Positions 13,561 through 26,745 of a stretch of 64,000 nt of DNA are shown in pieces. Each line of letters starts with the position of its first letter. Position 1 is the first letter of the stretch. The DNA is from Oreocharis arfaki (taxonomy: Eukaryota; Chordata; Aves; Passeriformes; Paramythiidae). The translations under genes were made by a program, and so were the position numbers. The notes under the pieces are model-generated. The model had not been told where the DNA came from. It did no database searches and saw only the letters and a list, made by a program, of their open reading frames with translations. The DNA lies in the NCBI GenBank assembly GCA_013398015.1, contig VZRR01012411.1, forward strand, positions 1 to 64,000. The letters run 5' to 3'.

Positions 13561-13999
13561 AAACATCCAGGTGTCGCTCATCTCTCTGTCTCTTCTCCTA
13601 TCACTCCTGTCTCCCTACAACTGAAACTACTGCAAACAGCTTGAAGTTCTTCCAGCTTTGAAGCTTTTGAATCAATATTGTCACTTTCTGACTCTTATCT
13701 ATCTGTTATTTAGCTGAAGGTCTACTTCATCAGTCCTCCAAATACCTATGCGCTTCTGCATCAGCCTGGCTGATTTTTTGCTGTGGCTGTAGATGTTTAC
13801 TTCTCATTCTTTAAAACCTGCCTGTTTCAGTCCCCCAAAGTAGCTTCTACTCCCACAGGTTTCGGAAACACAGCAAAAGCAGTTCCAAATTATTCTATGT
13901 CATGTTCTCACTCTGCAAGAAAAGTAAATTCACACAGAGACCCAAATCCCATGTGCCTTCCAATTTACATAGTGCTACTGGGTTCAGAGCTAATTAATA

Positions 14000-14146
14000 A
14001 ATTATGCAACCCAGAAAAGCCTGTTAGCTTGGTTTTGGTTATTACAACTATATTATTTCCTAAGAAAATAAAAAATTATGCAACCCAGAAAAGCCCATTT
14101 GCTTGGTTTCAGTTCTTACAACTACCAATCTTTCTGAGAAAATAAA
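14000..14146 (+). repeat. 74-bp tandem duplication (two units)
   Basis: Unit one (14000-14073) and unit two (14074-14146) both begin aattatgcaacccagaaaagc, share cttggtttnngtt and acaact, and end in gaaaataaa. They differ at roughly a dozen positions, so the duplication is not recent. It lies deep in an intron with no sign of function. Confidence 0.85.
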
Positions 14147-17100
14147 TTTTTACAGCATTATATAGCTTCTAACTTTGGTGTTATTTACCTACATTAAGTC
14201 CAGCTAAAGAGACATACAAGTGTTCTAGCACAACAAACAAAAGTCTGTAAGACTTTCATCTGGCTAAGGCTTAAAGACAAACTCATGCAACTCCTCCAGA
14301 AAAAGAGAAAATATGTTTGGATGCCAAACTACGTCTTAAAAGGAAAAGCCAAGATCCTGACATTGTCTGAAGTCCAAGGACCAGACCCTTCAAAGGTAAG
14401 TAGATCAAAGGCTCTTATATTCTCTCAGAAGGTGTCCAGTGAAAGCAATCACTGATATTCACCAATGTTACTGGCACTTGTATGCTTCAAAGAATAAAAA
14501 GGGTACAGGAAACAGATGAGGGAGTACCTGCCCACACCACATTATTACCTCAAGGGAACTGAGTAGATTGATGCCCACCTCAGAAAAAGCTTGACCTTCA
14601 CTACCTATCTTTATAGAGGTCTGGAAATTTAGGTGTCTGGACTAACAAAACTGTGAGGATAGGCAGTTCATGTTTCTTCAAGATCTCTTAACAAAACCGC
14701 CAACTGTTTTAACTGTGTTTTAACTGTCTTAGCTTTCAGGGACAGGTTTGCATCCTCTGAAATCACAGAGCTGGCAGAAGCTGCTAGGAGCAATTGCCTG
14801 AATCAACACACGACTGCAAGCAGTGAAAAGTAGTGTTTGGATATTAGATAATATTTATTCTCATATTCAATTAACACACAGAACAGATGCCTCAAGTAGA
14901 CAAAAATCCTCTTTTATACCAAAAAAACCCTCTAGGACAGGGCAATTTCTTTCCTGAAAAAGAAACACTGAACATAATTGTCCTGTTTAGAGCAAGAAGG
15001 GAAGGCTTTTTAAGGTTCATCGTGGATTTTAGTAACACAAGTATTTACTTCTCTGTAAGCACTAATATTGAAATTCCTAGGGCAAATGGTACCATATCTG
15101 TAAAAACTGTATTTCATAGTCTTAAGTACAAAAAATATACTTATTCAGCTATTTCCTGCAGTAATTCCAAACATAGAAAAATAATCACTAAAAACATCTC
15201 TTATTTTTCTGTTTTGAGGGTAACATTTTCATTTAAGTGTCATTTACATTTTTCAAAGATGTAACTTCTGTGGATCAAAAATATCCTAGACACAACCCCC
15301 CCTCAATTCTCAAAGAAATATCTTCATACATCTAGATAAAAGATTCTCACAAGGAACAAAACTACAGAATGTACAATACAATTCAATATCTAACCATTAT
15401 CCTTATGTTGGTCCAAATAATCTAACACAGAAAAATATCTTTAAGAGTTTCTCAGAGACATAACTGGAAAGCTACTACTTAAAGATGTTCATATTTTTAA
15501 CTAAACTTACTAATCTAAAATTTTATAAACAGATCTTGTGGTAAAACTTGTAAAATTCTAATGGTTTGGAAAATACCTTACCAGATGTTTCAGTTACCAT
15601 TAAAAATGCTGCTAATTAGCTACTATTTTATCACTTATTTATAATCACTATTATCATTTAGTGATTCCCAGAACAAATTCATATGAAGAGCTCCCTGACT
15701 GATTACAGAAAGCCATGTTATGGCAGCCTTGTTGACAAGACAGGACAGTTTTTCCTAGACTGAAAACTACTACAGCTTAACAAGCATTAGTCAAAAAAAA
15801 ACCAAACAAACAAAAAAACAACCACACCAAAAAAAGCCCCATATTTCACTGAGGATGATGAATTTTTCTAATCTAACCTCAATACAAAGACAAGCTTTGG
15901 AATATTAGGTCTGGGAACAAGTGAAGAAATGGTTCAAGAGCAAACACTGGAAGAACACTAGTTCAAGAAAACTTTTATAACATGAATTTTTCCATCTTTT
16001 CTGGACCACTCAAATATGGGAACCTACCTAAGGGAAAAGAAAAAACCCACTACACCAAATTAAAAACTAAGAAAACCAAACCAAAACGAAAAAAAGACAG
16101 AACCATAGTCCACATGCTCTGTAAGAATATAAAGTTACATACAAGAAAAACTCCGACAGTACAAAGTAGCCTGTTATGGAGAACTACTGATCAAACAGCC
16201 ATTCCTCAAGAAAAAGCTGGTTTGAACACAAAGGAACTTTTTTAAAACAAAACAATAAAAATGGAATAAAATGTCAAATCAGTGGTGCAGGCCTTCTCCA
16301 GTTCAAGGAAAAGTAAATAACTTGGTATCAGTTTAGTGTCATATATTTGCTGACAGAGAACCCATGCTCAAAGCAAAAACAGCCAGGTAGGATGAGATTA
16401 CAGTTTAATTAACGGATGTTGTTCTAGAACTGTAGAGAATCTTACTGACATATTTCCTCAGTTTCACAGCTGTGAATACTGCAGTCTTCCTGACAAATCA
16501 TTTCAGATTACTATCCTAATGTATTTCACAAATTTTTATCATAAAAGTTTTATCTTTTTCTTCGAGAAAAAAAATTTCACTTTTTAATGTGACTCTGCTT
16601 TACCTAAACACACATTCAGAATTCTTTTGACCTTTTTTTTAACAAAGTTCTAAGATGTTTATAATACAGCACAAGTTTCAACTATATTACTAAAAACGTC
16701 TCTGTAAGCATGAATATAGGAACACTCAGGTCACAAAATTCCTTTTTTGTAGGGAAACCAGTTTCTTTTTTGCCCTCTACTGCTTGTATGAGCAAGTCAC
16801 CACAAATACCTTTACATACAGACCCCCATAATCCTAGACTGAGATGTAAACTTTGTCTTTTCCAACCCATTCTATTACCTTGAGTCTCTCTCCACACCCC
16901 CATTGTGTGCCACCCACTTTACGTCTTCTTAAACTCCCTCTTTCCCTAAATTTCATGAACTACTATCCTTTATTTCACCTACTCCTCAGTTCTCTGTCTT
17001 CCAAGACCATCCTTCTTCCTGACGTCTTCTCACCCCAATATAAACTTCATTCAGCCAAGGGAGAAGACTCAGTACAGTGTACCCTATATCTGCCTAGGGA

Positions 17101-17701
17101 ATACAGCAAAACCTTTCTTCCAAAAAACATCTGTTACCACAGACACAGCAGATTGTGCTGAGCAGGAAAGGAATCTCAGGTAATTTCATCTGCTCTCATA
17201 CATTTCATCCCTTCTTCTATTTTCGTTAGCTAGTTAACACTTCCCACAATCATTCAAAAGCTGAAAATGAAGATTCACCACTATAAACAATACACAACTT
17301 CTCAACAGGAGTCTTAAAGATTGATCTAACTCAATAAAGTGAAACGTAATATTTTCATAATAATGTAAGTGTATACAGAAGAAAAAAATCTGTTCTAACC
17401 CTGCCATGTGTGCTCTCCTACACTCCTCCAAAACACACAGGAGACTGTCATAACTATAATTTCCAACATTTTTGCTTCAGCAAATTATCAGTAACAGATC
17501 AGTTATTTTCTTTACCCACCCATATGGTTACTGATATGGGCCTGTTATCAACGGAACACCAGGTTCTGAACTTCAGGTTGGTTTGGGAAATTCTATCAGA
17601 TTTAGTTGTTTCATACTGACTGAAAACTACATAAACATAAACTATAAGTGGTAATCAGGCTGTCTACTGCCATTTTACAATGAATTTAAAGAGAAACTTA
17701 C

Positions 17702-17862
17702 ACATTGAGTTTTTCCAAGTTCTTTTGGGCATTGTGTTTTTCTCTCTCATATGCTTTTTCTAACCCTTGGAACTCTTTCTTTATCATTTCTAAATCTGAA
17801 AGAGCTTCTTCTCGTCTGTCTTTTTCCACATGGACAGCTTCTTCAAGTTCTCGTATTCTTAA
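17702..17862 (-). CDS. CCDC171: CCDC171 exon 8
   Basis: The acceptor is cttgctgtag/TTA and the donor CTCAATGT/gtaagt; 161 nt, phase 0 to phase 2. The peptide begins LRIRELEEAVHVEKDRREEA and ends LEKAYEREKHNAQKNLEKLN. The AYEREKHNAQ block is identical to the human one. Long uninterrupted coiled coil. Confidence 0.95.
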
Positions 17863-19155
17863 CTACAGCAAGTGATAAAAAAGCAATTAAAACAAGTTAG
17901 GAAACACTACATGATCTTTAGTGCTGTTCTACTGTCTGTTCTGCTTTACAGTAGAGTATATTCTACTAATTCAATATAGAAGCATATACACATGTAAAAA
18001 ACACTGAACACATGTAAAAATGTAAGAACACACGAAATTCAAAGGAGAGACAAATAGATAGGATGATGAAAATTACCTTCTGTTCTCATTTGGAGGTGTC
18101 TGGAAGTATCTGAACATTTTCAGTTCTCATTAATATTGAAGCTTTCCAAAGAAATTCTAGTTTTCAAATAGACTCATGAAGTGTGGGACTAACAATAAAG
18201 GCTACACTTCCTCTCAGAACAAAGCACACTTCTAGCTTTTACATATATACAAACAAGGAAAAAGACTTTATCAGTTATTCACCCATAAAACATAAGTCTC
18301 TAAGTTTAAGGAAAGTTATTCTCTCAGTTCCTTTGTATGTTGCAGCAATAGAGAAGAAATTAAGCAAACTAAATCTTTTCTACTAGTTTAATTATCACTT
18401 TTAAAATTTAAGTGGCTGCACATATAGAAGACTAAGAAAATAAGAAATTTACTGACTGAGGAATGGCAATGCTTATTTTTGTTACACAGAAAATAGGAAA
18501 AAAAAGATACCAAATTCCCTTCTTTTTTGCTTAGTTTTCCAAAAGCCCAGTAAGTTTGTTAACTACTATGATATCACTAAGCAATCACCATTTAAATTTT
18601 TCAAACTTTTTTTTAATAAATCATAACTATTTTACTGAGTCCAACACTCTAAGTCCAACACTATTATTCATATAATCAATCTTTATTGGTTACTGCAAGT
18701 ATCAAAACTTGGAAGCTGAAATGTACTCTGAGAAATTATGTTTGAAACTGCAGTTTCAGGATGCACTACGGTCTCACTCTTAGAGATGGTGGATGTATGC
18801 ACTGTATCTCCAAATTGCTCTAAGTAGCCATTCAGAAGATTCAGGGCAGGATATTTAAACATTAGTATAGTGTTTGTGAAACATTTTCTTTACCCTCATA
18901 GTTTCAATGCTAGTGGGAATTCTCAAATTACAATTGTGACATCTTATTCAACTTTAAAGTTCCCTGAGAAGCAAATATTCTTCTATTCTGTCCTTTCATA
19001 TATTATTTTTTATGATTTTGACACTTCTTGTAACAAATCTGTTTAGGGTTTTCCCTGGAGCAAGTGTTCTTCACATTTTTTTGAGCATTGTACCTTCACA
19101 ACTTCCTCAACTGTTTTACTGTAAACTTCTATGAAATATTTAACAAAAGGTTTAC
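17863..19155. other. CCDC171 intron between exons 7 and 8
   Basis: A 1.3-kb AT-rich intron with no recognisable repeat. An imperfect short direct repeat (acatgtaaaaa, 17992-18019) is the only local feature. Confidence 0.8.
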
Positions 19156-19248
19156 CTGGATGATCTCTGAAGTGAAATTGGATGCTAAATGTGCTGCTCT
19201 CTCTGCTTCAATGCTTTCTTCCAGTTTCTTTGTTCTCACTGCAGCTGC
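19156..19248 (-). CDS. CCDC171: CCDC171 exon 7
   Basis: The acceptor is gtacttttag/GCA and the donor ATCCAG/gtaaac; 93 nt, phase 0 to 0, 31 codons. The peptide [20 protein letters not shown] continues LASNFTSEIIQ and is nearly the same as human ([24 protein letters not shown] in outline). The exon is isolated by a 12.2-kb intron upstream and a 1.3-kb intron downstream. Confidence 0.95.
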
Positions 19249-19749
19249 CTAAAAGTACATTTTGAGGATATTTAAGTTCAGAGAGATGATATGACACCAA
19301 GTTTATTCAAGTCATTAAGCATACTAGCACTCCATACACCAACCTGGTATATCTGAACTACTTTGGAACTGTGACAACTCATACCAAGAAACACACACAA
19401 AAAAGAAATACAGATTATTAAATTAGTATTTTCTATTTAGTTAAGTAAATTGATGTAGCATTATGTTATTGCTGCGTTTTTTATAATCAGCTAGGCTCAG
19501 AAAGCAAAAAACCAAGTTAAGTACTCTACCTATTGCCCCACTATTTGCTCACCTGAGGCAACATAGCCACACTCTGTATGTTCTGAAATACACTGAGGTA
19601 TCAATAGAGCATCTACAATTTCATAAACGAGACATGATGCACAGAAAAGATTCTTCAAAAATTTATCTGCTTAAAGTACTTAATGTAAAAAAATCACAAA
19701 CTGCCACTGTACTTTCATATTGCTAAGACTATTCTCATAAATAAGAATG

Positions 19750-21098
19750 TCTTCAAAAAGGGTAAGAAGGATCCAGGGAATTACTAGCCAGTCAGGCCTC
19801 ACCTCAATCCCTGGAAAGGTGATGGAGTGCCTCCTTCTGGATACCATCTCTATCAACATGCAGAACAAGAAAGCGATCAGAGAAGTCAGCATGGATTCAG
19901 CAAAGGGAAATCATGCTTAGACAATTTGATTGCCTTCTACGATGGGACAACTACCTGGATGGATGAGGAAAGAGCAGTGGGTACTGTCTACCTGGACTTC
20001 AGCAAGGCTTTTGACACTGTCCCCCATAACATCCTGTAGACAAACTCAGGAAGTGTGGCCTGGATGAGGGGACAGTGAGGTGGACTGAGAACTGTCTGAA
20101 TGGCAGATCCCAGAGTTGTGACCAGAAGTTAGAGGCCTGTCACAAGATTCAGTACTGGGCCTGGTGCTATTTACCTTCTCCATCAGTGACCTGGACAAAG
20201 GGGCAGATGCCTCCTCAGCAAGTTCATTGATGACACAGAGCTGGGAGCAGGGCCCAGTACCCCAGAGGGCTGTGCAGCCCCTCAGAACGGCCTCAACAGG
20301 GTGGAGAGATGGGCAGAGAAGAACTGTCTGAAATTCAGCAAAGGCAAATGCAGGGTCCTGCACTTGGGGAGGAATTACCCCAGGCACCAGCACAGGCTGG
20401 GGGCTGATCTGCTGGGAAGCAGCTCTGAGGAGAAGGCCCTGAGGCTCCTGGTGGACAGCCAGCTGTCCATGAGCCAGCTGTGTGCCCTGGTGGCCAAGAA
20501 GGCCAATGGTGTCCTGGGATGCATCAGGAAGAGCACTGCCAGCAGGTCAAGGAAGGTGATCCTGCCCCTCTACTCAGCCCTGGTGAGGCACATCTGGGTG
20601 CTGTGTCCAGTTCTGGGCTCCTCAGGACAAGAGAGACATGGAGCTGCTGGAGCAGGCCCAGCAGAGGGTGACGGAGATGATGAGGGGACTGGAGCATCTC
20701 TCTTAGGAGAAGAGTCTGAGACAGCTGGGCCTGTTCAGCCTTGAGCAGAGATGGCTCAGAGGGGTCCTCATCAATGCCTGTGAGTATCTGAGGGAGGGTG
20801 TCAGATGATGGATCCAGGCTCTGCTCGGTGGTGCCGAGCAATAGCACAAAAGGCAACGGGCACAAACTGACTCACAGGAAGTTCCGTCTGAACATGAGGA
20901 AGAACTTTACTGTCCAAGTGACCGAGCACTGGAACAGGTTGCCAAGAGAGGTTGTGGAGACTCCCTCACTGAAGACATTCAAGAACCATCTGGACACAAT
21001 CCTGCACCATGTGCTCTGAGATGACTGCTTCAGCAGAGAGGTTGAACCAGATGACCCACTGTGGTCCCTTCCAACCTGACCCATTCTGTGACTCTGTG
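19750..21098 (+). mobile_element. CR1 LINE, long 3' portion of RT
   Basis: About 1.35 kb from the mid reverse transcriptase to a complete 3' end (cattctgtgactctgtga, the CR1 tail repeats). The frame at 19827-20039 carries YLDFSKAFDTVPHNIL, the conserved motif A of the RT. After a frame break, 20301-20744 carries KCRVLHLGRN and the later 20798-21019 frame carries EHWNRLPREVVETPSLK. The catalytic FADD box reads FIDD here (near 20225), and frames are interrupted, so the copy is inactive. 5'-truncated. Confidence 0.93.
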
Positions 21099-24000
21099 AA
21101 AAAGAGCTTGAATAAGACACTTCATATTCTCTAGGTATTATTCCTTCCAAACAACAGCTCCTAATCCCCTTTGCCCTCAATAGAGAATTAGCAAACCATG
21201 TCCTGCTTCAGTTTGGAAGGACTCCTTAGCATCCTCCCACAGCTGAACATCTGTTAACAGGACAGTTTACTCAAAAAATACTGCCAGCCTATTAAAAGTC
21301 AACAATAAATACAAGTGATGTGGACTTCACTTCTTTTTTATAACATTTAAAAAGTCTGTCTGAAAATAATTCTATTTTAAGTTTGACAGAAGACAAAGGA
21401 AGCAGTGAGGAAGGTATCTATTACAACATTTAGAGTGGGAAATGTAATTTAAAAAAAAATGAATTAAGAAATGGAAATTTCACTGAGAATATTTCACTGC
21501 ATACCCTAAAGAGTAAAAACACTCTTGTGTGTTTTGGCTGGCTTTTTCAAGCGCCTGTTCTTACAGCAAACACTGAAACGAAAAAAGTGATTCTGTGAGT
21601 AAAGCTGTCAGGCACAACATATAATTCACAAGCTCTGTACTGAAATTCACTTCTATCTTATTTTATTTCCTGAGCACCTATCCAAAAGAGAGCTATGCCT
21701 TCATCCCAGCCTCACTCCAGCTGAAACCAGAGATGCAAAACACCATCAAAATGGTTAACTTATCCTCTCAAATGAAAAGCCCCTAAAACTGTTAGATATT
21801 TTCAGTCTCAAGATGAAAAATAGAAAGAAATAACAAACAATAGCTTGAATGAGGGCATCTGCAAGAACTAAAAACTGGAGAAACATGATTCTCCCAAACA
21901 GAACATACAAGTATCAGTTCTTGGTATAGATCTTCCAAAGAAGAGTCTGCCTTCTTGAGCTGTGATAGACACTAAATGAAAGGACAAGCCATGTGGTCCA
22001 AGGAAACAAAAACTCACAGAAATATAGAAACCTCAGTCATAAGAAAATCCTGGGACAGTAAGTAAAGAAGGTAGGAGCAGGTAGACATCTTTTAGAATGC
22101 CAATATATCACTCTTTCGATGTCTAAAGTAGAAACAATTCCATTCAAACAGTAAAGTTTGTAGATGTTGCCTTTGCTTGCGTGGCCACAACTCACTGAAG
22201 AATTAACTTGTAGAATTAGCATGCCTGTTAAAAAAAAACACTGGAAAAAATTAGCATTTCAGCCACAGTCATCTCTGATGAACTCTGGAATAGGAGAAAT
22301 AGCTCCTTTTCACAAACAGGACAGCATACCCAGCCTACCAGAAAAGAGTTATGAATGCTCTTCATAACCAAAGAAGAGCCAGATGTACCTGACAGGTATC
22401 CAATGTAAAGCATTCAAATAGATTCAAGACAGTATACACAGAAAAATCATATTAGAAACTAGAAATCAAACTTTGACACGTAAGTATCATCTTACAGATC
22501 GTATCCCTATATAAAGGCATAAGAAAAGTGACTTTCAAAACTGGTGTTTCTTCCTACAGTTAAACACCTCAATGCCCTATTCTCACTTTTAAAGCTCCTC
22601 TTCTTCTAGACTTCAATTTAAAGCTTTGCCTCAGTAGTTTGTCACAATTTCGATTTTCAAAATGTTGTTTAAATTACTTCACTGTAAATCCAAAAAATAA
22701 AGAGCCAAGGAAAGAAACAAATCTTTTCATTCAAGATAAGTCACTGCTAGATATCTGACAGAACTACCACTAATTTTTTGTATTATTAGAAGCCAAAGAT
22801 GAAGAGTAAACTGTGTTCTTTCCAAAAGTCGCAGAAGATTACTCAGGCAAACCTTAATCTTATTTTACCAGTCTATATGCCATACCCAAAATATCGATGC
22901 TTAAAAGAGCTTGCAGAAAAACTGCATATGTATATTGAGGAAGTCATGTAGATGCTAGGTGTACAGCAATGAATATTCTTTTTCCTCTACTGTATAATTA
23001 CCTTGCTGAAGCTTATGGTTCGCCATACCTGTAGCAAATTTAAACAAAGTCAGATGCCTGCAAATCATTGAGAAATCAGTCAGAAAAAAAACCCCTCAAA
23101 CTTTATGAAAGATATCAAACCAGCCACTACCACTTAAGCATGACTAATCAATACAGAGTTATAAATAGAAAGAAATTCAGATTTGCTTAGATCGCTCTAA
23201 GGAAAAGAATCTCGGTATTTCAGTCTGTCAAACTGCACATCAGCCATAAAACTTGCACCTGGATTCAAAGCTGAGTCTGAAGACTCAGTTGGGAAGAAAA
23301 CAGCTGCAACAAAATGCCATACAGAAAATCTATTCTATTTTGCTGATAAAGGTTCAACCAGGCTCTACTGATACTTATGTGCACTTCCTTTCACAGTGAG
23401 AAGCTGCATACTCCACTGCTGAGAACAATCTATTACACATTTTGTGAGCAGAAGAAAAATGTCAGGGATGTGTCTAACCTGTAAAACCATGGTAAAAACT
23501 CCAAAAAGAGAAACAGGAAGGAGTTTTGTTTTCCTGTCTGACAAACAGAAAGATGCTGGCATCACAATCACGTTAAGACAGGCGAATCTCTTTGAATCAA
23601 ATGAAAGGTGAGAATCGGAATCCTTACTGAATCACATGTCTGAAAATTTTACACGAGGTCTGTCTACACAAAAGAAGCTGTGTGAAAACAATCTAGAGCA
23701 AGCTTGCAGGCCACAGATATCCAGATCATAGGCTTGTATCTGGGAGTAGATGGGAATACATTCTGGTTTAACATGGAAAGCTTCTTGTCAGATCCAAATT
23801 AATCTCAAAGATGGACCAGAAAGTGAGTTCTCCACTGATTACAAAGTGTTTGCTCATCCAACATGGAAAACATTGGTTATTCAAAAAGATTCAGTCCCTT
23901 ATTACTTTCATGCACACCTAACAAGACATATGAAGGCAGACATCTTACTTAAAATAGCAGACACAAACACATGGAATTTCTGAAGTTTTCTTAGATATTC

Positions 24001-25530
24001 AAGCTGATAGATTTCAGCCTTAATTTAAAGAACAGAGATATCTGGGATCAGTTTCCATGATAGCACAGACAGAATTCTGACTTCTGAGAAACAGTAAATA
24101 AAACTAAGAAAAATTCAATGCCAGCATTTAAACTTGTGGGCAAACATGCTTTAGGTTTACTCTCTTAAAGTTCAGTCACTTTTTTCAGTGTCCCACTGCA
24201 TATCAATGCTAATGGGGTTTCTAGGAGACACTTTCTGCATCCTTACATTTTCCAATACCATTTTCCAAACTGTGCTTTGTGGCTTCCACTTTTTTGTCCC
24301 TCACATTTGCTTGAAGTATGGCAATATTTGTGAGTACTGGTGTACTCCATACTAAAGGATACTTTAGTATCCTACATGATACATTATGCAATACCACGTT
24401 TGCTGTTTGACATTCACATAAAAATACCCTTTATCAGATAATCAACTAAGAAAACAGCAGGGTGTAAAAAAGAGAAAGATACATTTACAACACTTACTAA
24501 GGTTAGATACAGAAATGGAAGTAAGTTTTCTCTTTTCTGCTTCTATTTAAACCTCTTCTGCAAGACGCTGCAGTTATCAGGATACTCACACTTACCCAAG
24601 GCTTAGGTCCAACCACTACGTGAAATGCTCAGCCAAGATAGTTTTAAGTGAAGAGGACACACATGTACCTCATATCTGGACCACCATTCAACCATTCTGT
24701 CTGTGCGTTTCCATATTCAGACTCAGAACTTTTTCCTACTTAAAAGCATTTCCCTATGGCTCATAGCTCAAACGAGGGGGTCTAAACACATCTGTGGGAG
24801 ATGAGCTGACCACTTCCACCTAGTGTTAGAAACGCTGATACCTCTTGATCACGGTAAGGTGGAGCCACCTCCTGTCCGGAAAATAAACAACCTTTTAGTA
24901 ACTCTAAAGTTACTTAAATACAAACGATTCTTAACCACTGAAGTAAATGTTCTTTCAGCCTGACAATGTGGCTAACCCTCACTATACGCATTTCCTGTAC
25001 TTAAAGTCTAGAGAAGCATGTCTCAGTGACAGAATAGCCATGCTTGACCTGCATGACAGTGGATAAACAATTACACTGGCATGGGAGCTACAAGATAAGC
25101 CATATGTTTGACTTTAGGTTAAAGAACAGGTGAAAACAAGTAGGACTGCTGAAGTGATACAGTTTGGTCACCTTCAGATAAAGTCCAAGTCCATTCCAAT
25201 CTCCTACCGAGCTGCAGCTGGAGAAGCCATCTGAGCTGCACTCGCTTTCTAAAGTCCCTTATGGGCGAAAGATAACTCCTTTGGTTCTCATGCTGAGTAG
25301 ATAGTAAAGACCTTAATAGCACATGAACTGACACTGTTACTCTATACATGCACATAAACAAGACTCACGTGATTTGTTGCTAACTCCTCGTGAGGGCTAC
25401 GTAAAACCCTCTTGAAACAACTTTGGTCTGAAAGTAAGATAAGACTAACCAGTCTTCAAACTGAACTTCAGTAATATCATGACACAGGAGATTATGAAGA
25501 GGAAGCTCCCCTCTGAGAGGAAGTCCATTA

Positions 25531-26745
25531 GCACAGAATCATAGAATAGCTTGTGTGAGAAAGGATATTAAAGATCACCTTCCACTAAGCTACCTTGCTC
25601 AAAGCCCCATCCAGCCGGGCCTTGACCCCTGCCAGGGATGGGATATCTGCAGCTTCTACAGGCAGCTAGTTCCAGTGCCTCACCATCCTCACAGTAGAAA
25701 AATTCTTCATAATATCTAATCTAAACCTACTCTCAGTTTAAAGCCATTCCCCATTGTTCTATCACTACACGACCTCATAAAAAGTTTTTCTCCAGCTATT
25801 TTGTAGGCTCCTTTTGGTACTGGAAGGCTGCTATAAGGTGTCCCCAGAGCCTTCTCTCTTCCAGGCTGAACAGCCCCAACTCTCTCAACCGGTCTTTATT
25901 GGACAGGTGCTCCAGTCCCCTGATCATCTTTGTGGCTCTCCCTCCTATGGACTCACTCCAACAGGTCCATGTGCTTCTTATGTCAGGGACCCTATTGCTG
26001 GATGCAGCACTGCAAGCGGGGTCTCACCAGGGCAAAGCACAGGGACAGAATCCCCTACCTCACCCTGCCAGCTATGCTGCTTTGAATGCAGCCTAGGATA
26101 TGCAGATGGGTCTCTGGGCTGCAAGTGCACATTGCTGGGTCCTGTCCCATCTGTCATCCCCATCAGCACCCTCCAAGTCTTTCCCCACAGGCCTCTCGCG
26201 CCATTCTCTGTTCAGCCTGTATTTGTGCTTGGGATTTCCCTGAGCCAGGTGCAGGACCCTGTACTTGGCCATGCTGAACTTCATGAGGTTCACATACACC
26301 CACCTCTCAAGCCCGACAAGGCCCCCCTGGATGGTGTCTGTGCCCTCCAGCGTGTCAACTGCACCACATAGCTCAATGTTGCCAGCAAACTTGCTGAGGG
26401 TGTGCTTGATCCCATCATCCATGTCACTGATAAAGACGCTAAGACACTAGTCCCAGTACCAATCCCTGGTTGACGCATGCTTTCCACTTGGACATCAAGC
26501 CATCAACCACAACCCTTTGAGGGCAACCATCCAGCCAATTCTTTATGTACCAAGTGTTCAGCCATCAAATTCATGTCTCTCCATTTTAGAGAAAAGGATG
26601 TTGTACAGGACAGTGTCAAATGCTTTGCAGAAGCCATTATGTCAGTGAGCTTGTCACAGGAGAAATACAACTTTGGAGCCACCACAGAGGTCCTGTTACA
26701 AAACCTGCAGTGTTTAGAATCCTCTAAGTACATAGTACTACATAT
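25531..26745 (-). mobile_element. CR1 LINE, 3' portion
   Basis: The plus strand opens with cacagaatcatagaatagc, the reverse complement of the CR1 3' tail, and continues to about 26745 with aggatgttgtacaggacagtg, which is the complement of the RT motif A region. The minus-strand frame 26422-26093 shows SKFAGNIELCGAVDTLEGTD and KYRVLHLAQGNPKHKYRLN. The FADD box is degraded to FAGN. Multiple frame breaks. Confidence 0.9.

Larger units (their letters stand above)
10767..17701. other. CCDC171 intron between exons 8 and 9
   Basis: A 6.9-kb intron with an LTR (11164-11590), an old CR1 (11680-13560) and a 74-bp tandem duplication (14000-14146). The rest is AT-rich with nothing recognised. It includes A/C-rich low-complexity DNA at about 15797-15835 and small open frames at 14887-15264 and 15982-16245 that have no family resemblance. 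Confidence 0.7.

Noticed and set aside
13783..14145. 120-codon plus-strand frame
   Set aside because: It runs through the tandem duplication and an A-rich stretch; the translation looks random.
20046..20865. Minus-strand open frames over the 20-kb repeat
   Set aside because: Antisense shadows of the plus-strand CR1 copy.
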